NCBI GenBank assembly: GCA_013373105.1
Contig: JABXIJ010000015.1
Coordinates: 1 to 64,000 of the forward strand
Direction of reading: 5' to 3'
Source: Flavobacteriaceae bacterium
GTDB taxonomy: Bacteria; Bacteroidota; Bacteroidia; Flavobacteriales; Flavobacteriaceae
Length of the DNA: 64,000 bases
Under the pieces are notes generated by a model that ran no database searches, was not told where the DNA came from, and worked only from the letters and a program-made list of their open reading frames with translations. Each line of letters begins with the position of its first letter. Positions within the stretch are counted from its first letter, which is position 1. Shown here one piece after another: positions 1 to 9,453 of this stretch. The position numbers and the translations under genes were made by a program.

Positions 1-37
1 AAGCCCCAATACAGCAATGTATTGGGGCTTTTTTTGG
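1..37 (+). terminator. Rho-independent terminator of an upstream + strand gene outside the window
   Basis: AAGCCCCAATACA-GCAA-TGTATTGGGGCTT hairpin followed by a T7 run. Confidence 0.85.
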
Positions 38-53
38 TTAAAAATAGGTGTTA

Positions 54-163
54 TTGCGTCCGTACGCAATTAAAATTGCGTCCTGATGCATTATAACTTG
101 CGTCCTGATGCAACTCATATTGCCTCTTGATGCAGTTAAAACTACCTCTTATACCACCAAAAA
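54..163. repeat. Degenerate tandem array, 22-bp period, about 5 units
   Basis: Units start at 54, 76, 98, 120 and 142: ttgcgtccgtacgcaattaaaa / ttgcgtcctgatgcattataac / ttgcgtcctgatgcaactcata / ttgcctcttgatgcagttaaaa / ctacctcttataccaccaaaaa. Confidence 0.8.
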
Positions 164-237
164 AGGACACTTTCATGGCTGAAAATTGCTTTTTTTAGGT
201 AGTTTTTTGGTTTTTTTAATAATTGTATGCGTTTGGG

Positions 238-1161
238 CTACATTGCACCCCATTCTTTTAACGAATTTTCGTTCATTTTTACATAATCTGCATTACCTAC
301 TTTTTTAGCTAATTCTAACGATTGTTTAGCCGCAGCAATGGCAGTTTCTTTTTTACCAGCTTTGGTGTGTATTAACGATTGTTGTCTAAGCATCCAGTAT
401 TTAGGGTCATTTTTACCCATTTCAACAGCTTTGTCAATCCACTCCACTGCTTGGTTAATATCTTTATTTTCAGCTAAGTAATATACAGCAGCATCATAAA
501 ATGCTTTTTCATTTGGGTTGCCTTTCATTACAGTAGCTATTGAAGCCATAACTGTTTTGTCTGTAGGTACTGTAAACGGTACACCAACATACGTGTTTTC
601 CCAAAGAATACCTAAAACTCCAGCACTATTGGTTAATTCGTCAAATACCATCATAAACGATTCTACTGGCATTGGCATTTGCTCAGATTTTGCAGTGGTT
701 TTAGCCACTACTAAAGCGTCATCCCAAGTTTGAGGAGTACCCCAGTTGTCTGTTTTACTATACAGCATTACTTCCCAGCTGTCTTTACCTGGCTTTGTAT
801 AAATAGCATATTTACCAGCAGGAACTGTAGTTTCGCCTAAAGTAATTTCAGTATCAAACTCAATAGTAGTGTTTGCATTAGCACCTGTTCTCCATACTTT
901 GTCAAAAGGTACTAAATTTCCAAAAATGGTTCTGCCTTTCATACCAGGTCTAGAGTAATTTAAGGTAATGTTTGTTAAACCTACCACTTGTTTGATAGTA
1001 GTAGCAGGGCTTGGCTGTGGGGCAGCAATTTTAGCTGGGGCAACTTTTTCTGTTACTTCTTCTTTTTCTACTTCTTTTTTAGTTTCATTTTGTACACATG
1101 CTACTAAAAATAAAGTAAATAAAACGCTTATCCCTAACGGTTTAAATAACTGTGTTTTCAT
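238..1161 (-). CDS. DUF2911 domain lipoprotein with C-terminal TPR-like region
   Basis: Lipobox LVAC; SRPGMKGRTIFGNLVPFDKVWRTGANANTTIEF typical of DUF2911. Confidence 0.85.
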   Translation of the reverse strand: MKTQLFKPLGISVLFTLFLVACVQNETKKEVEKEEVTEKVAPAKIAAPQPSPATTIKQVVGLTNITLNYSRPGMKGRTIFGNLVPFDKVWRTGANANTTIEFDTEITLGETTVPAGKYAIYTKPGKDSWEVMLYSKTDNWGTPQTWDDALVVAKTTAKSEQMPMPVESFMMVFDELTNSAGVLGILWENTYVGVPFTVPTDKTVMASIATVMKGNPNEKAFYDAAVYYLAENKDINQAVEWIDKAVEMGKNDPKYWMLRQQSLIHTKAGKKETAIAAAKQSLELAKKVGNADYVKMNENSLKEWGAM

Positions 1162-1243
1162 ATATAATTAGTTTTCTTTTATATTTTAAAATTACAATTT
1201 CAAAATTGGTCGTTTGTTAACAAAAGCATAAAATAAGACCTTG

Positions 1244-1251
1244 TATCTTTG
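1244..1251 (+). promoter_or_regulatory. Putative Bacteroidota -7 element (TATCTTTG)
   Basis: Matches TAnnTTTG just upstream of the SDR-like gene. Confidence 0.4.
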
Positions 1252-1269
1252 TGTATTATAAACTTTATT

Positions 1270-2031
1270 ATGAAATCTATAAGTATTTTGGGTTGTGGCT
1301 GGCTAGGTAAAGCCTTAGCAGTTGCATTGCTAAACAAAGGTTATTTGGTTAAAGGTTCTACCACTACTATGGCTAAAATAGAGGTATTAAGAAAATTAGG
1401 CATACAGCCTTTTTTAATTGATTTGGCTATAGCTAAAAATATCAACGATTTTTTAAATACCGATGTTTTAATTGTTGCCATTACTCATAAAGAATTAAAC
1501 GATTTTAAAGGCTTAATCGAACGTATAGAAAAGTCATCGGTTAACCGTATAATTTATAGTAGTACTACTTCTGTATACCCTAGCTTAAATAAAGTAACAA
1601 CCGAAGAAGACGAAACTTTAGAAACAATACATTTTAAAATAGAAGAGTTGTTTAGAAATAGTATAAACTTTAAAACTACAGTAGTACGCTTTGCTGGTTT
1701 ATTTGGTGGCGAAAGGCATCCTGCAAATTGGTTTACTAATGGCAGAAAAATTCCACAGCCCAATGGTTTTGTTAATATGATTCATTTAGATGATTGTATT
1801 GGTATTCTAATGCGAATTATCGAAAAAGATTGTTTTGGAGCTCTGTTTAATGCTTGTGCAGATCATCATCCAACTCGAAAAGAGTTTTATACCTATGTTA
1901 AAGAAAGTAATAATTTACCTACCCCTGAGTTTGAAAAAAATGAAGCGTTAGCTTGGAAGATAGTTTCATCTAAAAAAGTACAAAAAGCATTAAATTATAC
2001 CTTTAAGCACAAAAATTTACTAGCCATTTAA
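1270..2031 (+). CDS. NAD(P)-binding SDR/epimerase-like protein (YeeZ-like)
   Basis: MKSISILGCGWLGKALA Rossmann N-terminus; ORF 1249-2031 with internal ATG at 1270 preferred. Confidence 0.75.
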   Translation: MKSISILGCGWLGKALAVALLNKGYLVKGSTTTMAKIEVLRKLGIQPFLIDLAIAKNINDFLNTDVLIVAITHKELNDFKGLIERIEKSSVNRIIYSSTTSVYPSLNKVTTEEDETLETIHFKIEELFRNSINFKTTVVRFAGLFGGERHPANWFTNGRKIPQPNGFVNMIHLDDCIGILMRIIEKDCFGALFNACADHHPTRKEFYTYVKESNNLPTPEFEKNEALAWKIVSSKKVQKALNYTFKHKNLLAI

Positions 2032-3680
2032 GGGGTTGCTTTTTGGTATTTTCTTTTTCTAAAAAAGGTATATAATAAACCAAATGCAAACAGCAATACT
2101 AAGGGTAATACAACATTTATAAACTGCCAAAAATTACGTTGTTTATATGCTTTTTGCTTGTCTAGTAAGTTAATTGTAAGGGTTTTGTTTCTAAGTTGAA
2201 TTAGGCCAGAATCGTCTAATAAATAATCTACAGCATTTATTAAAAAGTCTTTATTACCAAAGGTTTGGTTGGTCCATTTATCTCTATTTAAATCAAAAGG
2301 TTTGCCTTTAAGGAGTTGGTTTTTTCCTACATCGCCATCGGCAATTACAATCATTTTATTCTGAGTAGCATCTGCTTTAAATAAGCTAGTTTCAAAAGGC
2401 TTAATTCTGTTTTTGTAAGCCGATTTAAAATTGCCTTCTAGCAGTACCGCCAAAAGTTGGTTACCCGCTTTGTATTGGTCTTCTGTAGGTTCTTCTGCAA
2501 TAGATTGTAATTCTATAAAAGTAGGTGTACCCACCTTTTGGGTTAAGGGCGAACTTACTAATAAAGGTGTTTTTACAATGCTATTTTTTAAAGTGTCTAT
2601 TTGGTTTGCAAACTGAAATCTTATGGGTGCTGTGTTTTTTGTAATGGGATGATTTGGATTACCACCTACCAAAGGATGGTAGTACCAATCTAAGTTTTGA
2701 AATTGTGTTTGGTTACCAACCCTACCTGTAGCCAATGCAATTTTAGCCGCATATAAATCTTTAACCAAACTTGTGTTTATTCGAACACCATACGAAAATA
2801 ACAAGTCTGTTAGGTTTAAATCTCTTGGGTAGGCAAGCATTTTACCAGTAGCTAATAAACTGTCTTGATCTGCTTGTACATTATCTAATAACCACAAAGT
2901 TTTGCCACCATTGGTAATAAATTGATCTAAGGTAAATTTTTCGGCCTCTGTAAACTTTTCGGTAGGCTTAGTAATTATAGCTAAATCTAAATTGAGTACA
3001 TCTTTTAACGTTTGTTGTGGATTGCTAGCTACAGAATCTAATGTGAATTTTGCTAAGTTGTATTTTTTAGCAATTTCACTTAAGTAGCTGTATTGATAAA
3101 TATCGGCTAACTCACCATTGCCATAAAGTACAGCTACACTTTTTTTCTGTTGTTGTGTAATTAAATGGATGCCATTAGAAAAACTATACTCTAAATTTTC
3201 TACAGCTTTTTGCAATTGTTCTTCTTGGCTAGCTACAATACCATCTGGTAACAACGATACCAATTGAGTTTTACTCTCGTAATTAATTTCTGCCCAGGGA
3301 AAAATAATGGCTTCAGATAATTTACCATCTTCTTCAACCGTAAGCTGACTAGGCATCATGCCTTTTTTTATTAAAGCTTCGCGCTCATTATCTGGGTTTT
3401 CGAAATGAATGATTACATTCTTATTCTCGGCACTTAATTCTTCTAAATACTGCTTGGTTTCTAATTGCAAACGTTTAAACTCCGCAGGAAAATCGCCCTC
3501 TAAATACACAGTAATATACAATGGCTTTTCAACCTTGTTTAAAATATTTTTTGTGGTTTTAGATAGGGTATAACGTTGGTCTTGCGTTAAATCGAACCTT
3601 TTGTAAAAAAATTGGTTTACACTATTTAAAACTAGTAACCCAAGTATTACTAAAGCTGTATTTTTTACTTTGTTATTCAT
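2028..3680 (-). CDS. gldG: Gliding motility-associated ABC transporter substrate-binding protein GldG
   Basis: N-terminal TM, DLTQDQRYTLSKTTKNIL, C-terminal TM; adjacent to gldF. Confidence 0.9.
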   Translation of the reverse strand: MNNKVKNTALVILGLLVLNSVNQFFYKRFDLTQDQRYTLSKTTKNILNKVEKPLYITVYLEGDFPAEFKRLQLETKQYLEELSAENKNVIIHFENPDNEREALIKKGMMPSQLTVEEDGKLSEAIIFPWAEINYESKTQLVSLLPDGIVASQEEQLQKAVENLEYSFSNGIHLITQQQKKSVAVLYGNGELADIYQYSYLSEIAKKYNLAKFTLDSVASNPQQTLKDVLNLDLAIITKPTEKFTEAEKFTLDQFITNGGKTLWLLDNVQADQDSLLATGKMLAYPRDLNLTDLLFSYGVRINTSLVKDLYAAKIALATGRVGNQTQFQNLDWYYHPLVGGNPNHPITKNTAPIRFQFANQIDTLKNSIVKTPLLVSSPLTQKVGTPTFIELQSIAEEPTEDQYKAGNQLLAVLLEGNFKSAYKNRIKPFETSLFKADATQNKMIVIADGDVGKNQLLKGKPFDLNRDKWTNQTFGNKDFLINAVDYLLDDSGLIQLRNKTLTINLLDKQKAYKQRNFWQFINVVLPLVLLFAFGLLYTFFRKRKYQKATP

Positions 3681-4389
3681 GGGCTAATCTTGCTTTAGTA
3701 ATGAATAAAAAGAAAAAAGTAACACTTATAAAATATATAATATCTCTGGTATCTATAACTCCTCTAGAAATGCTTTTAAAATGCTCGTTAATTCCTAGTT
3801 TTTGTAGGGTTATACTACCATTCATAAGTGCTGCAAGGGCGTCGAAACCATAGTATAAAATAAAAATAATAAAAACGCTACCTATAAAAGCTACAATTTG
3901 ATTTTTAGATAGGGTAGAGGTAAAAAGCCCAACAGCAGTATACGTAGTTGCTAAAAAAACTAAGCCGATATAAGAACCTATGGTAGAACCAAAATCTATA
4001 TTCCCAACAGGGTTGCCCAATTGATAAACTGTAAAAACATATACCAAAGTTGGTACTATAGCAATGGCAACGAGTAACAACGAAGCCCAAAACTTACCCA
4101 ATACAATTTGCCAATGGGTAATGGGTTTGGTTTTTAACAACTCTATGGTACCAGCGTTGTATTCGTCTGCAAAACTTTTCATAGTAATAGCAGGAATTAA
4201 AAAAAGAAAAACCCAAGGCGACAGGTAAAAAAAGGCATTTACATCTGCAAAACCTGCATTTAAGATGTTAAAATCATCATTAAAAATAAATAAGGACAAA
4301 CCATTTAATAGCAAGAAAATACCAATAACCAAATAGGCTATTAGACTTGCAAAAAACGAATTAATTTCTTTTTTAATTATCGACAGCAT
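3673..4389 (-). CDS. gldF: Gliding motility-associated ABC transporter permease GldF
   Basis: KKEINSFFASLIAYLVIGIFLL and ABC-2 permease features; start at MLSIIKKE preferred over 4434. Confidence 0.9.
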   Translation of the reverse strand: MLSIIKKEINSFFASLIAYLVIGIFLLLNGLSLFIFNDDFNILNAGFADVNAFFYLSPWVFLFLIPAITMKSFADEYNAGTIELLKTKPITHWQIVLGKFWASLLLVAIAIVPTLVYVFTVYQLGNPVGNIDFGSTIGSYIGLVFLATTYTAVGLFTSTLSKNQIVAFIGSVFIIFILYYGFDALAALMNGSITLQKLGINEHFKSISRGVIDTRDIIYFISVTFFFLFITKARLAHE

Positions 4390-4405
4390 AACTACTTTAA
4401 AAGTT

Positions 4406-4702
4406 TTAAGGTAAGCTAACTTTTTTATCGACACTCCAAGCCAAGGGCTTGTCGTTAAAATAGGTTTTGGTTTGTGCCCAAGTAGCTTTAAACAACGCAG
4501 AGTTTCGATAATTTTCTAAATCGTCTTCTGAGTTCCAGTACGAGTAGGTAAAAAAGATTTCTGGATTGTTTTTATCTTGATAGAGTTCTAATAATTCACA
4601 ACCTTTATTGGCTCTAATTAATGCTTTCTTTTCATCGAACATTTTTAGGAATGCTGGAATGTGTTTGGTGTGAAAACTCATTTTTACGATACGTACAAAC
4701 AT
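4406..4702 (-). CDS. Antibiotic biosynthesis monooxygenase (ABM/quinol monooxygenase-like) protein
   Basis: About 98 aa ferredoxin-like ABM pattern (KGCELLELYQDKNNPEIFFTYSYWNSEDDLENYRNS). Confidence 0.75.
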   Translation of the reverse strand: MFVRIVKMSFHTKHIPAFLKMFDEKKALIRANKGCELLELYQDKNNPEIFFTYSYWNSEDDLENYRNSALFKATWAQTKTYFNDKPLAWSVDKKVSLP

Positions 4703-4705
4703 AAT

Positions 4706-5566
4706 TTAATTTAGTATTGTATAATTTGGTGAAGCTTCTTTATAAAAATCGATAGTAACTACATCTCTATATTCTAAACCTAATAAAGACGAAGCACCAC
4801 CAACTGTTTTTAAGTTGCTTCTATAAATGGCAATTTCTAAATAACCAGCAGAATTAAATAAGGCCAATTTTTCGCCATGAAACTGTTTGCTTTCTTTACT
4901 ACTTGTGCCTTCGATTTCGTTGTATCTATTGTATATTTTTTGAAACGTGTAACGAGAAGCTTTTAGGGTATACTCACTTCCTTTACCTACTTCTTGAAAC
5001 ATTTTCTGAGTAATGTTGGTAATAACATTACCATAATTGTCTATGTACAATACTCCGCCTATAATTTGATTTTGCTCCAAATTTACTTTAGGCTGAATTT
5101 CTACTAACTTTTTATAATCGAATATTTCTTTACCAATAACAGTTAAATTACCCCCTCTAGCAATAAAACAGGCAACTTGTACAAATACATCTAACACAGG
5201 AAAACTGCTTTCTATTCTATCGTGTATGTTTATTTCTACAATTTTAGTAGGTTGTACTTCAGAGGCTATCATAGAAATTAACCCATTATCTGGGCATACA
5301 AAATAATGGCCATCTAATTCTAGCGCAATGTGTTTATTGGTTTCGCTAAGTTCAGAATCTACACCCACAATATGAATAGAACCTTTAGGAAAACTCTTGT
5401 ACGAGTTTTTTAAAATGTAGGCGGTTTCTGTAATGTTAAACGGAGAAATTTGATGCGTAATGTCTATAATCTTAGCATCATTCAATTCTGTATAAATAGC
5501 ACCTTTTACTGCGCCCACAAAATGATCTTTAGTGCCAAAATCTGTAGTTAAGGTAATAAATGCCAT
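4706..5566 (-). CDS. SAM hydroxide adenosyltransferase (DUF62 family)
   Basis: MAFITLTTDFGTKDHFVGAVKGAIY, DITHQISPFN, YIDNYGNVITNI. Confidence 0.85.
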   Translation of the reverse strand: MAFITLTTDFGTKDHFVGAVKGAIYTELNDAKIIDITHQISPFNITETAYILKNSYKSFPKGSIHIVGVDSELSETNKHIALELDGHYFVCPDNGLISMIASEVQPTKIVEINIHDRIESSFPVLDVFVQVACFIARGGNLTVIGKEIFDYKKLVEIQPKVNLEQNQIIGGVLYIDNYGNVITNITQKMFQEVGKGSEYTLKASRYTFQKIYNRYNEIEGTSSKESKQFHGEKLALFNSAGYLEIAIYRSNLKTVGGASSLLGLEYRDVVTIDFYKEASPNYTILN

Positions 5567-5696
5567 TACTGCTTATGCTGTTAATTAATTGTGTAAAAGT
5601 TGTTAACTATTTTAAGCAAATCTAATCAATTTAGAAGTTTTAATTACTATTTTTAATTAAATAATTCTGAGTCAATCAATCCTAAAAATTAAACAT

Positions 5697-6650
5697 TTGA
5701 ACGAACGCATTATAGAGTTAACGGAAATAAACCCAAAAGATTTTTTTGGTACTCAAAATAGTACAATAGCACAATTAAAAACGTACTTTCCGAAAATTAA
5801 AATTGTAGCAAGAGGGTCTAAGCTTAAAATTTATGGTGAGGCCGAAATTTTAGACGAATTTGAAATTCGTTTCGAACGATTAATCAAGTATTTTAATCGA
5901 TATAATAAGTTAGACGAAAACAGTATCGAGCGTATATTAACTTCTACAGGTAAAGAAGAAAAAAATGATGCTTCTAAAAATACCAAAGATGTTTTAGTAC
6001 ACGGTGTTAATGGTAAATTAATTCAAGCACAAACAGAAAACCAGCGTAAAATGGTTACACTAATGGCAAAGAACGATATGCTTTTTGCTGTTGGTCCTGC
6101 TGGTACTGGTAAAACCTATACTGCTGTAGCTTTAGCGGTTAAAGCATTAAAAGAGAAAGAGGTTAAAAGAATTATTCTTACAAGGCCTGCTGTAGAGTCT
6201 GGAGAAAATTTAGGATTTCTTCCAGGAGATTTAAAAGAAAAATTAGACCCTTATATGCAACCTTTATACGATGCATTACGAGACATGATTCCTCATGAAA
6301 AGCTACAATCGCATTTAGAAAAAGGAGTCATTCAAATTGCACCTTTAGCGTTTATGAGAGGTAGAACATTAGACAATGCCTTTGTAATTTTAGATGAAGC
6401 ACAAAACACTACACATAACCAAATGAAAATGTTTTTAACCAGAATGGGTATGCATGCAAAATTTATTATTACCGGCGATCCTGGTCAGATAGATTTGCCT
6501 CGTAAGCAAGTTTCTGGTTTAAAAGAATCGCTTTTGGCTCTTAAAGATATTACAGGAATTGCCCAGGTGTATTTAGACGATAAAGACGTGGTAAGACATC
6601 GATTGGTAAAGAAAATTATAACGGCTTATAAAAGCATAGAAACTGAATAA
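5697..6650 (+). CDS. PhoH family ATPase (TTG start)
   Basis: GPAGTGKTYTAVALAV, LTRPAVESGENLGFLPGDLKEKLDPYMQPLYDAL, DEAQNTT. Confidence 0.92.
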   Translation: MNERIIELTEINPKDFFGTQNSTIAQLKTYFPKIKIVARGSKLKIYGEAEILDEFEIRFERLIKYFNRYNKLDENSIERILTSTGKEEKNDASKNTKDVLVHGVNGKLIQAQTENQRKMVTLMAKNDMLFAVGPAGTGKTYTAVALAVKALKEKEVKRIILTRPAVESGENLGFLPGDLKEKLDPYMQPLYDALRDMIPHEKLQSHLEKGVIQIAPLAFMRGRTLDNAFVILDEAQNTTHNQMKMFLTRMGMHAKFIITGDPGQIDLPRKQVSGLKESLLALKDITGIAQVYLDDKDVVRHRLVKKIITAYKSIETE

Positions 6651-6758
6651 TTTTTACAAATTATTTTTCTGATACTTGAATAGGTATGGTGCTTTTTTAA
6701 AGTTATAATTTCCATCAAATTTTTATATTTTAAGAAAATAAATCATTAAAATTAAACT

Positions 6759-6766
6759 TACTTTTG
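6759..6766 (+). promoter_or_regulatory. Putative -7 element (TACTTTTG) for purC
   Basis: TAnnTTTG match upstream of purC. Confidence 0.45.
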
Positions 6767-6781
6767 TGCAAAATACTTTTT

Positions 6782-7729
6782 ATGAATACTATTAATGAAA
6801 CCAATTTTAATTTTCCAAATCAAAAGTCTGTTTACAAAGGAAAAGTAAGAGAAGTTTACAATATTAATGACGAACTTTTAGTAATGATAGCCTCAGATAG
6901 ACTTTCTGCATTTGATGTTATTTTACCTAGACAAATTCCATTTAAAGGACAGATACTAAATCAGATTGCTACTAAAATGATGAAAGATACAGAAGATTTA
7001 GTGCCAAACTGGTTAATTGCGAATCCAGATGAAAATGTAGCTGTTGGTCATTTATGTACTCCTTTTAAGGTAGAAATGGTTATTCGTGGGTATTTATCTG
7101 GGCATGCAGCTCGAGAATACAAAGCTGGTAAAAGAACCTTATGTGGTGTAGCAATGCCAGAAGGTTTACAAGAAAACGATAAATTTCCAGAACCAATAAT
7201 AACACCATCAACAAAAGCCGATAATGGCGAACATGATGAAGATATTTCTAGAGAAGACATTCTTGCAAAAGGTATTGTGGCAAAAGAAGATTACCTAGTT
7301 TTAGAAGATTATACTCGAAAACTCTTTAAAAGAGGTACAGAAATAGCTGCTAAAAGAGGGTTGATTTTAGTAGATACTAAATATGAATTTGGTAAAACTA
7401 AAGATGGTAAAATTGTTTTAATTGACGAAATTCATACACCAGATTCTTCACGTTACTTTTATGCAGATGGTTACGAAGAAAGACAACAAAAAGGCGAAAA
7501 GCAAAAACAATTATCTAAAGAATTTGTTCGTCAATGGTTAATAGAAAATGGTTTTCAAGGAAAAGAAGGGCAACAAATACCTGAAATGACAGACGATAAA
7601 ATTCTTGAAATATCGAACAGGTATATTGAGTTATTTGAACAAATTACAGGAGATACTTTTGTAAAAGCACAAACAGATAATGTTTTAGAAAGAATTGAGC
7701 AAAATGTGAAAGCTTTTCTAGCTCAATGA
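6782..7729 (+). CDS. purC: Phosphoribosylaminoimidazolesuccinocarboxamide synthase
   Basis: [53 protein letters not shown]. Confidence 0.95.
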   Translation: MNTINETNFNFPNQKSVYKGKVREVYNINDELLVMIASDRLSAFDVILPRQIPFKGQILNQIATKMMKDTEDLVPNWLIANPDENVAVGHLCTPFKVEMVIRGYLSGHAAREYKAGKRTLCGVAMPEGLQENDKFPEPIITPSTKADNGEHDEDISREDILAKGIVAKEDYLVLEDYTRKLFKRGTEIAAKRGLILVDTKYEFGKTKDGKIVLIDEIHTPDSSRYFYADGYEERQQKGEKQKQLSKEFVRQWLIENGFQGKEGQQIPEMTDDKILEISNRYIELFEQITGDTFVKAQTDNVLERIEQNVKAFLAQ

Positions 7730-8208
7730 AAACAGCAAGCATAAAACAGTTAAAAGATGAACTCAATTTTAAGACGCAAAGCGAATTAAAAGAATTGTGT
7801 TTGCATTTAGCTCGTTTTAAAAAAGAAAACAAAGAACTACTTACCTATTTGTTATTTGAAGCACATGATGAGGAAGCGTACATTATGGGTATTAAGCAAC
7901 AAATAACATTAGAGTTTTCAGAAATTAATACCAAGAGTTTTTTTTACATTAGAAAAAGTGTTCGTAAAATATTGTCTCAAACAAAAAAATACATACGCTA
8001 TTCTAAGAAAAAGGAAACAGAAACAGAACTGTTGTTGCATTTTTGCAAATCGTTACAAGAATTTCATCCGAATTTTAAGAGAAGTCAACGATTACAAAAT
8101 GTTTTTGATGCACAAATTAGAATGATTAAAAAGGCTATAGACAAACTTCATGTAGATTTGCAATACGATTATAAAATTGAATTAGACGAATTGTTAGGTA
8201 ATGGCTAA
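7726..8208 (+). CDS. Conserved-looking hypothetical protein, helical and basic
   Basis: ORF 160 aa overlapping the purC stop by 4 nt (ATGA). Confidence 0.7.
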   Translation: MKTASIKQLKDELNFKTQSELKELCLHLARFKKENKELLTYLLFEAHDEEAYIMGIKQQITLEFSEINTKSFFYIRKSVRKILSQTKKYIRYSKKKETETELLLHFCKSLQEFHPNFKRSQRLQNVFDAQIRMIKKAIDKLHVDLQYDYKIELDELLGNG

Positions 8209-8566
8209 AAGACCTGTTTTAAAAAATATTATTTTAAAGGATACCTTAGTTACTGAAAACTTTCAGAACGCTACTATTCGCGCAATAATTAAAATGCAAC
8301 ACCAAACGCTAATAACTTTATTGAAAGATAATTTAACACGAAAAAAAATTAACGTTTCAGAACTTTCTTCAGATAAATTAGTTGGGGTAATAAAAACCAC
8401 ACTTAAAAAAGATAATACTTTTAAAAAGATTTTACATGGAGTTATAATAGGGCAATTCTCAGATTCAGAATTAAATGTATACATAGAAAATTCTTCGGAA
8501 TACAATAGAAGAATACTTCAAATTATTACGCAAAGATATTCAGATTCAGTTACAGAAATTATGTAA
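8201..8566 (+). CDS. Hypothetical protein
   Basis: 121-aa ORF overlapping the previous ORF by 8 nt, followed by a hairpin. Confidence 0.7.
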   Translation: MAKRPVLKNIILKDTLVTENFQNATIRAIIKMQHQTLITLLKDNLTRKKINVSELSSDKLVGVIKTTLKKDNTFKKILHGVIIGQFSDSELNVYIENSSEYNRRILQIITQRYSDSVTEIM

Positions 8567-8572
8567 AAATAA

Positions 8573-8597
8573 AAACCGCTACAAAATGTAGCGGTTT
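8573..8597. terminator. Hairpin, probable (bidirectional) terminator
   Basis: AAACCGCTACA-AAA-TGTAGCGGTTT, 11-bp perfect stem; T-rich tail better on the minus strand. Confidence 0.6.
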
Positions 8598-8785
8598 CAA
8601 TCAATCAACCAAAAAACTTCTTTTATAACTTCGCAGGAAATGCGAATACTTTGAGAAGTATTTACTTTAATACTACTTAACTTTAATAATACATCAAAGA
8701 TAAAACTTAATTGTTTAATAAAATGTTAAAAAGAGTAAACATTTATAAAGTCTTATTATTATATTATAATAGTTACTTATAGTTT

Positions 8786-9349
8786 TTATTGTGGCATTAC
8801 TACTGTATCAATAGCATGAATAACTCCATTAGATGCTTCTACATCAGTCAGTATAATTGTAGATTTACCGCCTTTAGCATCAGTTAAAATAACTTTTCCA
8901 CTATCAATAGTAGCTGTTAAATTGTTTCCTTGTACAGTTTTTATTACAAACTTGCCATTATTGTCTTTTATTGCTTGTATAACCTCTTTAGCTTTAAACT
9001 TACCAGCTACAACGTGGTATGTTAAAATAGCCGACAATGTCTTTAAGTTTTCTTTTTTCAATAATGTGCTAACAGTCCCTTCTGGTAGTTTGTCAAAAGC
9101 ATCGTTTGTAGGTGCAAATACTGTAAAAAGACCCTTGCTGTTAAGTACGTCTACTAAACCAGCTGCTTTAACTGCGGCTACTAAAGTTGTAAAGTTTTTG
9201 TTTGCAGCAGCTACACCAACAATTGTTTCTATTGTCTTTATTTCTTTAGTTTCTTTTTTCTTTTTTATTGGATCTTTTTCAGTAGCAAAGCTTGTTCCAA
9301 CAATAGCTAATGTAAAAAATGCTGAGGTAATAATTTTTTTAAGTTTCAT
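8786..9349 (-). CDS. Fasciclin (FAS1) domain exported protein
   Basis: Signal peptide; FTVFAPTNDAFDKLPEGTVSTLLK, LTYHVVAGK, ASNGVIHAIDTVVMPQ. Confidence 0.92.
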   Translation of the reverse strand: MKLKKIITSAFFTLAIVGTSFATEKDPIKKKKETKEIKTIETIVGVAAANKNFTTLVAAVKAAGLVDVLNSKGLFTVFAPTNDAFDKLPEGTVSTLLKKENLKTLSAILTYHVVAGKFKAKEVIQAIKDNNGKFVIKTVQGNNLTATIDSGKVILTDAKGGKSTIILTDVEASNGVIHAIDTVVMPQ

Positions 9350-9453
9350 AATCTTGTGTTTTAAGTTCATAGCAAAGTTAACTTAGATTAAATCATATTA
9401 TGTTTAATTATATGTTAAATAAATTAAACAAAACCTTAAAGTTATGATTTAAG

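Noticed and set aside
54-163. CRISPR array interpretation of the 22-bp repeats
   Set aside because: Units are contiguous and degenerate with no unique spacers, and there are no cas genes nearby.
6651-6763. Possible purine riboswitch upstream of purC
   Set aside because: No conserved aptamer core or paired stems seen; only AT-rich sequence with a -7 element.
8922-9386. 154-aa + strand ORF
   Set aside because: Fully antisense to the fasciclin gene; low-complexity hydrophobic translation with no motif.
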